From Ulva prolifera (Eukaryota; Chlorophyta; Ulvophyceae; Ulvales; Ulvaceae), in NCBI GenBank assembly GCA_023078555.1, contig CM041199.1, positions 248,001 to 312,000 on the forward strand: 64,000 nt of DNA, given 5' to 3'. Positions 35,901 through 45,400 of this stretch are shown one piece after another; positions within the stretch are counted from its first letter, which is position 1, and every line of letters starts with the position of its first letter. Below the pieces are notes generated by a model, which saw nothing but the letters and a program-made list of their open reading frames with translations, was not told the DNA's origin and searched no databases. Position numbers and translations under genes: made by a program.

Positions 35901-38638
35901 TGCAGTGGGGAACGTGATTGTACACTCCAAGAACACAGAGGTCCTCGTCGCGTTTTGAATGTGCCCGTGCTGCTATGACTGGACGCGTGTGCATGCATGT
36001 ACAGGGCATCCGGTCCCCGGACCGCGGCATCCTGCTGTACGGGCCGCCGGGCAACGGCAAGACGCTGTTGGCGCGCGCCGCGGCGGGGGCGGCGTCGGCG
36101 GCCTTCCTCGCCGTCTCGGCGTCGGCGCTCACCTCGAAGTGGCACGGGGAGGCTGAGAAGCTCGTGCGTAGCCTGTTCAAGGTGGCGCGCGCCCGTGCCC
36201 CGGCCATCATCTTCCTCGACGAGGTGCACCACCCACGCCAGCCACGCACAGGCCGCACCATCCGAATGTCGTCTTCACTCCGCATGCATGCGTGTGCCAT
36301 CGGCCTCAGGTGCCGCGGCCCGCCCGGCCGACAGACAGCGCGACATTCTGCGTGGGGCAGGAGACAGTCCACGGCCGAGGGGGCCGTGCCGAATTGGGTA
36401 GTCACTTCACGGAATCCCAAGTAGATTTATCTCGAGATAACGAGGTAGAGTGGCTCCCGCGTAAGCTTCCTTGTAGGGGCTAGTGTGAGAGGGTGGCTGC
36501 GGTTACGCACAGACTCGCACCACTGCCACATAACACATCGACTCATCTCGTCATCAGCAGCTGGGCCCACACAGCATGCGCCGCATGCGTGACCCGCCAG
36601 CATTCCATGGTGAACATGGGCACTGTTTGTCAGAGCCGGCAGTGGTGTACGTACACGCACACCACAGCCACACTGGTATCTCTGGGCGGGAGGCGTGTTG
36701 AACAAAGAAACGGCGCAGGCGAGGTCGCGTGCTGTGACCGCATGCCCGCAGCAGAGGGGCGCTGTGGGTGTGCAGGTGGACTCGCTGCTGGGCGAGCGCT
36801 CTGCGGCGGAGCACGAGGCGTCGCGGCGCCTGAAGACGGAGTTCCTCGTGCAGATGGACGGCGCGTCCGGCGACAACGCACGCCTGCTCGTCCTCGCCGC
36901 CACAAACCGCCCGCAGGTACGTCGACTCAACAGCCCCGACACTGAGAGATCCCTCAACCCCCCCTCTCTACGATTTGAATCTCGAATGCCCTTTTGAGCA
37001 GTGTGAGTTGGCGCGCATGGGTGTGTGTCCAACATTTGCATGTTTTACAACGACAGCGTCGGAGTCGCCAGGAGCACCGCCAGAGCAGCGAACAAGCAGG
37101 CCAACGCCCCAATGCATGCACGGCATGAGGCGTACACCGACGCCGAACCCGAACACGGCGCCCAGTCACAGCATGACAGACATCTCCATGTGTGCCGGCG
37201 TGCACGAGAGGCACTGAGCCAGGGGGATGCCAGTGCGAGGCCCTGATCCAGGGTGCGTCCCTGCAGGATCTGGACACCGCCGTCATCCGGAGGCTGCCGA
37301 AGCGCATCTACATCCCCCTGCCGGACCTCGACGCCCGGACGACGATGATTCGGAAGCTGCTCAGCGACGTCGCATACAGGCTCTCGGGTGCGTGGCAGCC
37401 CCGACCGCCTCGCAGGTGCCGCCGTGGCGCACTCTCGCCCATTCCCTGCCCTTCGATCTGCACCGTTGCAGCAGCTTGCTCGGCGACCGATCAAGCTGTA
37501 TGTGGTTACAAAGGACAGAGGCCGGGCGTGGAGCCGGTTCTCGGAATCCACTCGCAAATCCACTCACGCATTCATGGCACTAGGCCGGGCCCGAGCGCGT
37601 ACCACAGCCCTGCCGGTGATTCCAGCCAAAGATTGAAGCCCCGCACGGAGCACATACCCCTTCCCGTTACACAACGCTACAATCAAGCTGTATGCACGTA
37701 TGCCTGACTGAACAGCCACATCCGAAGGGCCCTTGGCCACCCTGACAGCCTCAGCACAGGCCGAGACGCCCTCGTCGTGATCAGGGAGTGATTCGGCACC
37801 ACACACAGCACACCGTTTGAGTTTTCGCCAGGTCGTCGCTGACACATTGCGTATGTGAGGTTGCACTCAGGGCAGGCACAGCTGCTAGCTGCCGAGCTGT
37901 GCGTCTTGCCTGCGCCCATGTACAGGCTGCGCTTCAGCGGTGCTGGTAGCATACCATGAAGTGCGCGGTGCCGGCGTCTTGCGGCCCCGCGGCCGACCTC
38001 AATGAAGGCACTAGCTCATATTGATTATCGGGCCGGGCGAGCAGACGCTGCTCCACAGAGGTGCACCGCACATCACCACGCATGCTCACCATGCGTTCGC
38101 ACGTCTCCGCCCAGATTCACGGCACATGTGGTCCCGTTAATTCGGAGTTGTCAATGTCCTTTCAGGATACGGCTCAGTGAATTCAAATATTGTCTTTACT
38201 CTACTTAACGAGCCTCCGCTTGTGCGGCTTCCCTATCATGCTCGGTCGATGCAGTGGGGATGGTATGGTGCAGGGCAGTGTTGGGTCGCGTTGCAGCATT
38301 TTCAGGGCTGCCACCCAAAAAAATAGACCTGGATTCTCAGAATTGTTCTATGTGATCGGGCCCGATGACCCAACACTGGTGCAGGGGAGGAGATGCGGCA
38401 GCTTGCTGCAGGCGCGGAGCTCTACAGCGCATCGGACCTGAAGGCGTTGTGCCACGAGGCTGCGATGGGGCCGCTGCGGGAGCACGGCGGCTCGCTGGCC
38501 ACCGTGAGGGCGTCGCGCCTGCGGCCGGTCACGGTGGCGGACTTTGCGGCTGCGCTGACCGTCATCCGGCCGTCGGTGACCGCGCAGCAGGTGCAGCAGC
38601 TGGAGCGCTGGAGCCAGGGCTTTGGCGCTGCAAGCTGA
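32912..38638 (+). CDS. spastin-like MIT-AAA ATPase (microtubule severing)
   Basis: Exons 32912-33082, 33177-33367, 33734-33891, 34911-35110, 36005-36223, 36776-36916, 37267-37387 and 38385-38638 all join in phase (484 residues from 32912). The N-terminal part is a MIT-like helical bundle ([11 protein letters not shown], ending HMSQHAKDR), followed by a Pro/Gln-rich linker. The AAA core has [18 protein letters not shown], Walker A GPPGNGKT, pore loop [12 protein letters not shown], Walker B IIFLDE spliced to [21 protein letters not shown] and the paired-Arg finger VIRRLPKR. The C terminus [20 protein letters not shown] fits spastin/fidgetin better than katanin or Vps4. It is a hexameric ATPase acting on microtubules or membranes. 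The start codon lies in an unidentified upstream exon. The last intron's acceptor lies inside a MITE target duplication. Confidence 0.88.
34110..34154. repeat. near-perfect palindrome in spastin-gene intron
   Basis: Arms GTCGGGCTGGCCTC and GAGGCCAGCCCGAC enclose AGCGCGG-G-CCGCGCT, so nearly the whole 45-bp stretch is self-complementary. It sits in the intron between 33891 and 34911. Confidence 0.8.
34462..34625 (+). repeat. dispersed repeat (GCCCTGGCGGTGCT family) plus short tandem repeats
   Basis: The block around TTGCTCGTTGCCCTGGCGGTGCT, followed by CCACTCCGGCTTTGTCTTTG, recurs in inverted orientation at about 37060-37112 and 38708-38758, and directly, more diverged, at about 45775-45832. 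Next to it are duplicated GTGACACACAGTC and CACACGGCTG...GGGCACAGTTGTCGTGCAT units. Confidence 0.6.
34727..34765 (+). repeat. SINE 3' fragment
   Basis: GGTCCCGACTCTGGAGTTGTCAATGTCCC matches the body/3' junction of the SINE family (GGTCCCGTTAATTCGGAGTTGTCAATGTCC) over about 30 bp. The fragment lacks both the tRNA-like head and the TTTAC tail. Confidence 0.45.
38124..38207 (+). mobile_element. 5'-truncated SINE, fragment D
   Basis: This fragment runs from ACATGTGGTCCCGTTAATTC to a degenerate CTTTACTCTACTTA tail. It contains TTGTCAATGTCC and GATACGGCTCAGT like the full copies but lacks the tRNA-related head, consistent with 5' truncation during reverse transcription. It lies in the last intron of the spastin-like gene. 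Confidence 0.75.
38276..38378 (+). mobile_element. hAT-like MITE, copy c, at a splice acceptor
   Basis: This 103-bp element has ends CAGTGTTGGGTCG and GACCCAACACTG and the family core TGATCGGGCCCGATGACCC. It is flanked by a perfect 8-bp duplication GTGCAGGG (38268-38275 and 38379-38386). The right copy supplies the acceptor of the last spastin-gene intron (GTGCAG, then exon GGGAGGAG). Confidence 0.88.
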
Positions 38639-39498
38639 GGGCACGGCCGTGTGTGCGGGGGGATGCTTGCGCCAGAGTACGGTGTCGGGGGTACATGTGA
38701 AACGGACGGAGTCGGGGTGGCCGGTAGCACCGCCAGGGCAACGAACAAGCGCGCTGACGCCACCAATGTGAGGGGTATGTACGTAGTTGCATGCACTCGG
38801 TGCGTGCTCCTGAAGAGGATTCTGTGGTGTCCAGTGGGTTGTGGCTGGGGCTCGGGAGGCTGTGGCAGTGTGGCCGCGAAACCATTTGGGGAGATGCGGG
38901 TGGTGATTGAGACGCATGCAATCAAGATTCTTACCAGCCTATGTATTTCAGGATGCTGGATGATGTAACGCATCATGTGCAGTAGGCTGCAGTGAACATT
39001 CGAGAGCAATGTGACTGTTTCCGAAATGTGCCATGTCTTTGGTGCAAGCGTTCAAGATTTGTTGTGTGCATGTCCACCAAATTGGCACACAGGAAGCCCA
39101 GCTCATTGTTTCAGCAAGCGTACCGCGCTGGCGATGTGTAGACGGTGTAAAGTGTTGTGTGAGCGGAACAACGCCCCTTCTACCTACAGGACCAGTGTCT
39201 CGATATTCCGAGGCAGTACACCTGTACAACCATGTAGCACCTCGGCGACTCTCATGCGCCAGGTACGGTGTACAATTGTGAAGTACATTTGCACTGCACT
39301 TGTATGCCGTTCCTGAATGACATGATTGATTACCGCATGGATAATGGCGGTATGCGTGAGCGAACCATCTGACGACGTACTCCGCAACGTAGGGCACATC
39401 GAGACTTCTTGCTTGCACGTGAACGGATGTGAAACACTGTAGTGTAGAAGTAAGCTGTGTAGACGCATGACTTCAGATAATGACGACTCCACTGTGCC
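38639..39498. other. short intergenic stretch between spastin-like and RanBPM-like genes
   Basis: It contains one inverted copy of the GCCCTGGCGGTGCT dispersed repeat (about 38708-38758). A plus-strand segment at about 39187-39264 between CTACAG and GTACGG could be a 5' exon of the next gene, but I cannot link it. A minus-strand open frame at 39330-39683 overlaps the RanBPM-like first exon and is probably a shadow. Confidence 0.4.
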
Positions 39499-42400
39499 AT
39501 GGAGCTGGTATTTGCCTTCACAAGTGCCTCCGCATCGCGGCGCTGGGCACAGGGGAGCCAACTCAGCAGCTCGAGTAATTCGAAACGTTCATTCATACTT
39601 GAAGGTATGATTTGCGTACTGAGTCGCATGATCTCATCGGGGCTGCCAAACGAAGCGATCACAGTGCTGTTGAGGGCACACACCTTCAGGCACTACCCTT
39701 CTAGATATAATTCGACTTGGCCAAGCGTCAGGCGATGCACAAATGTTACAGATACTGTTTTCAATCTGGGACATCAGTCCAGTCTGCGTGTTGTGCAGTT
39801 TGACCACGAGACATCTACAGTCGCGTTTGAGCCAAATGACGCTGCTGACATCACATCTGTCATCAGGACACGCAAAAAGATACCAGAACACCTACCCGTC
39901 TACATGTTTGAAGCCTATGTTGAAGACGCAGCTGATGCTGGTCCAGCCAGCAGAATCGGTGTGCCCCAACAGTCGCAACCATTCTCGCAATCAACGAAAC
40001 GGACGTATCCCGTTACACTGCGCACCTAAATGCTCCTTGTTTGAATGTGTCAGGGCTACGCTTATGCACGGGCACGGCCTAATTCGCATAGGCATCTATA
40101 CAGCGACACCTGAGAGATGTCTGTTTGTATCAGGTCTGTTCAGAGCACAACAGCAGGTCTCACAGACTCAGTTTGCATGCGTCAGGTTCCCATTACAGCA
40201 GGTGATGCAATATCTAGAGATGTACCCACCAGTCTCACGTCAGTGTTTACATGTCAAGCGTACAGCGAGCCTGTTGCCACAAATTCTGCTGCCCACACCT
40301 TTCCCTCTATGCGGCCATCTGGCTTGTGTCGCAGCGTCCAGGAGAGCAACAGCCTCAGGTGATCTGCACCGCTCATGCTAGCTTGGCCGCGCCTACTTCT
40401 GCACGCCATTCGTCTCGGCTATATTGTCCCCGTGCTGTCTGTTTCCCACCCACTGTGTCACGCTGCCCCTGCACATGTGCAGCTGTCATGCTATCGCTTT
40501 TCACAGGCTTCAAGGGCACTCACAGCGGGTCTCAAGCACACTCATCCCATTATCATTAACAGCTGCTCCACAGCCTAGCCGACTTCTTGCAAATCCGATG
40601 CCACTGCTCACAATCGTGCACGATACATGGCCTTCCTTACAAGGAGTGCCATCGCCATTGATACGCCCATGTGTCATGGTGTACGTGGTACCAGAACATG
40701 GGCGATCCAGTGCAGGTCACAGCTGCTCTGTGCGGTCAGACCTTCTCTCACCCCTCCCTCGCCACTCGGAGCAACACGCACCTGCACTCCAGCCACGTTT
40801 CACCGCATCCGCGACGTCTGCACTCCGGCTGTGCGTTCCGCCCCGTGCCTCTGAAGCCGACCCCCCCCCGGCACTCTGTCCCCTCTGCCACCACTCCCTC
40901 ACGTCGACGCCACAAACGCCTCTTTGATTCGCTGCTGATGGCTGCACGGCCTCGTTGTCCGTCTCGGTGCTGCGCCACACAGCCGTCCGAGCACTTGTAC
41001 TTTGTCACACACGCTTCCCTGATGCTGTCCTCGCACCACCTCCTTGCCAGCGACCGCAACGCCCGCCTGCGTGCAGCGGTCGGCGTGCAGTTCATTGACA
41101 CCTCGCTCGCGGCGCTGCCGGGCATCGACCGCCACAGCCTCGCCGTCCACAGCGACACCGGCCTCCTGCACTCCCTCGCCACCGACGGCACGCCCTTCCT
41201 GCACTACGGCAAGCGCGACACCATCTCCGTCGCCGTCAACGCCGTCACCGACTCGATCGCGGTGTACAAGAACGGCCTGCGCCGCGGCGCCGCGCTCGTC
41301 GGCCTGCCGGCGCGCCGCGCGGTGTACCCCTGCATCGGGTTTGACCTCGCGAGGGCGCGCGTGGAGGTCAACTTTGGCCACAAGCCCTTCCGGTGTGCAA
41401 CCCCCCGCGCTCGGGCCTGCACTCCCTCGCGGGACCGCCCCATGCCCATGCAACAATATCGCTTGTGCCTTGTCGCGGTTGAAAGATGGCACGGGTAGTA
41501 TGGAGTTTGATTCTGCAGAGATAGAGTGGAGAGGACAGGCATGGCTTCAGCCAGCTGCTTATCAGGCTCGCGCGCACAGTCTTTTCTTTGTGGAGAGGGG
41601 CACATGGGTCCCAGTGCGCACCAGAGTGTCGGCAGGGTCGTGCACGACTTGCTGTGTCACGGCGGCTGCGTGCAGGCACCCGGAGGTGATGGAGGAGCTG
41701 CACATGGACGCGCGTGCCCTGATCGCGCAGCAGATCGCAGCCTGCCCTCCCCTGCAACTCGCGGTGCACCTGAAGAACCCTCTCGCCGCAGCGACTGCGA
41801 AGCTCCGCATCGACGCCGCGGACACCCCTGCCGCCACCGCCACCCCCCCACAACAGCGTGGCGCCGCGGCACCTGCCGATGGCGGCGCCGACGCGCAGAG
41901 TGGAGCCGCGGCGGCGGCGGCGCAGCCGCCCGCCGCCGCCGCGGCGTGCTCCACGGAGTCCCTGCAGATCATCGCGGTCCTGGACCACCTCATGCATGCG
42001 TGCTGTTGGCAGACTGCGGCGAAGCTGAGCGCCGCGCTGCTGGAGCGTGCCGCTGTGGCGCGGAGTGTCGCGGAGGGGGACGGCGAGGAGGCGCCGGAGC
42101 GGCCGGTGTGGGAGGCGCTCGCCGCGTCACTCGTGAAGGAGGAAGCGCATGCCGAGATCCAGCAGCGGAAGGAGGCTCTGGAGCTGGTCATTGGTGGGAA
42201 GGTGGCTGAGGTGCGTCCGATACGTGCGACTGCATTTGCCGCTGACCTCTGCGCTCAGCACGTCACCGTCTGATGTGTTTAATGCTGGTATCTACTTGGG
42301 CCACGGAATCATGCTACATGACATGTGTACAGTTCGCATACCGTGTTTTAGTGTATAGATTACACTATAACATGTGGTGGGGTGAGCTTGGGTTCCATTT

Positions 42401-45400
42401 CACCAAACTACTCTGTGTTGTGTAGACCACAATGCAGCACATTGCTCAGTACAAGTTCCGTCTTGCATTATGCATGGCTGGTCAGTCCTGACTCACTCCA
42501 CACAGACGCACGCACTGACATGCACAACAATCGTCTCATGTGTAGCTCATGCTTGCCAATCGACTAGACAGATGTGCAACCATCACTGAGCAATGCATAC
42601 AATCTCCTAGCACGAAGACCGGACTTGCATTAACTGTGGCACTGCGCTGCCATTGGCGGTGTGGCTGCAGACTGGTGGTCACAACAGGTCCAGTGTTCCA
42701 GATTGGGTCAAATCCGCCGCGTCAGCATTACAAAAAGCCACAGACTGGGCTTGCCTTCACTACCTTGAGTGACTGACGACATCATATGCCTCTGCTGCAC
42801 GCCAGACATGCACTGGCACGCCATACATGCACTGTACCTGATCATACAGCAGACCGAGACAAACGGTCCTGCCTGGCTTCAAGATCACACCACGCTTACA
42901 AAGCATCTGCACCACAGCGACGCTGCCGGCATTGGTGCAGGCCTCGACGCCGCTGTGCAGCAGGACTAACTCTCTGTATCTCTCACCCCCCACACTTCAC
43001 TAGATAACAACCCAATTTCATGCACGGTGAAAATTTACCTACTGTTCTATCTCTACTGATTGGCCTTGGCTATACAGCTTTGTGGAATGGTACAGCGAGC
43101 TCTCTGCTAGTGTTGAGCAAGCTGATGTGTACCGAGATAACACATCTGAGCCCTGTGACACCGATCTTTTATGTGATGGACTTCGAAGATTTGGCATTCC
43201 GTACTTGAACTGTTTAGCCCGCGAGTCGTGGCCTTTGCCCGCGTGCCCGCTGGTCCTGAAGACGTGCCTAACGTCCGCATCGTCATGAACGCTCGCGGCG
43301 TCACTCAGCGGTGTTGTGCAACCGCTTTGTCCCCCCTTGGTACCGGAGGGTGATCGCATGCCCGGGTCCAAACGGGCTGAGAGATCCCTTCGCGGTGAAG
43401 CTGTGTCATGAAAAATATCGTTGAGGCCGCTGACGTACTTCGCCTCGAAAGGCTGAGCATCTTGCACAACGGGAGTTGATGCTCCAGATGGAGATCCTCC
43501 GAAGTAAGGCAACACCCCGCTCTGGGAGTTGATGCTATGTGTGCGGTCTGGCAGCAACAGGTTCGCGATATCAGCGAGCTGCAGCTTCTGCAGCTGCGCG
43601 TGAGTGATACCACCTGAAGTTGTTGCTAATTCCGCCGAATTGCCTGCAAAAGACGTGCCACCAGCAGAGTGGTGGGAAAGCCGTGCCAGCGTCCTTCGCG
43701 GCTGAGGTCTGTCCTCTTCATTCGGAAAGGGCACAGGATCCACAGCGATTCTGAAATCGGAGGGATCATAAAGCTTTTGTTGAACATTCTTTGACCCTGC
43801 AGACATATCGCAGCACACATTCAGAAATGTTGCTGCTCGGTCGACGGAAAATTCTGGAATGAATGCCTGGTCATATACAGCACGTCTTCCAATGAAATGC
43901 TTCTGCGGCAACACAACGTAGCCATGTGTTATCGTCGCGTTTATTGGTGGACCTGTGGAGAGCCTGTTACACTCACCTTTCTTCCGTCTGCGCAACGCAT
44001 ACCGCACTGCACAGAAGATACAGATGAACGTCAGCAGAGACATCGGTATCCAAACGTAAACTAAAGGTGGACTGAAGAGCTTCTCAGCGTCGAACCCATC
44101 CTGGCCCGGTTCCGCTGAAAGCGTCCGCATTGATGGCATCAATACATGTTAAATTCCACACTCAGAATAGCTTTGAGATACTATAGTGCCAAAAGTACAT
44201 CACGGATGCGTTTGCAAGAGCCGCGTCGATTGGAGGCTTCAAGCGCAAGCAGAAGGTCACTCCTTACAACATTGGATGACTGACAGCGCGCTGCAGCAGT
44301 CAGGTTTTCCAGCGGTAGACATTTTCGTACAAAGCAACTCAACGTGTTGCACTCGTTTTGCCAGGTAAATCTGAAAGCCAGGGATTGCCGTCCCTGCTGA
44401 ACCAGAATTGCAAGCCTCTCGCGATAACGCAGTCGTATGAGCATGCGTGTGCTTGTTTTCGACGCACGTGTATCACCACCTCCCCAGTTCGACGTCAAAC
44501 GAGGGTCAACGCCAGCAGCGCCGAACATCGAACACAGTATCTGATGAAATCATTCGCTGCACGTGCAACATTCCGCGAGCGAGCGCGACGTGACTGCCGG
44601 CCGGCACCTGTCATCCGTACACCTTGTCACGCTTGACGTCATCAAGCTATCGCTTGCGCCAGCCATGCACATCCCATCCTAGCTGGCCTGCGTGTTTCTG
44701 GCACAGCTGGCAAGAGTGCGTTTGCATCACAATTTCTACGGAGCGTGCCATGTTCGCGTCAGTGTGCGAGATGATATGGCGCCGGCACAACCGCAATTCC
44801 GGAACGGAAGCATGCCGGACTGACCACCCAGCTCGGCGGAGCTCCGGTGACCTCGCAAGAGCGGCCAGCATGCACCGGGTTTGGCGGGTTTGGGTCACCG
44901 ACACCACGGGTCACCAACACCACCAAATCACCAATGGTAGCCCCCTGTATACCTCTCACAGGAGTGGAATCCGTTCAAACTTCCATACTATAACCCGTGA
45001 ACATGCTGCTGCCAAAACACAGCCCAACGCATTTCAGTTGAAACAGCTGTGGAGCTGAGATTGTCATTGTTGCAACAGCAACATGGCCCTTGCGTGTCTT
45101 GTCACCGCGTATGTGCCTGACAGGCCAAGCCCAGCTGCCCAGCCACTGCCACAGGCATCAATCACATCCTTACCAGCCGTATCCTAGTACCATCCCCCAA
45201 GCTGTTATGCTTCCCTGTAGCAGTCCACGGTTCCGAAGATTGCAGCAGCAGTCGGTGTCGGCTGTGTTGCTGCACAGTGGCTTGGCCAATGCCCATGCAG
45301 CATGGGCCATGCTCCATTCGGTGAGCCGAATGTGCCCATGCAGAGGCTCAAAGACTAGCAATGCAGACTCTGCATGACCATGTGAGTTTCAGCGCAACAA

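Noticed and set aside
39330-39683. Minus-strand frame resembling a protein exon (peptide SPDEIMRLSTQIIPSSMNER)
   Set aside because: It overlaps the first RanBPM-like exon, which is supported by SPRY similarity and a phase match. I could not link the minus-strand frame to any other exon.
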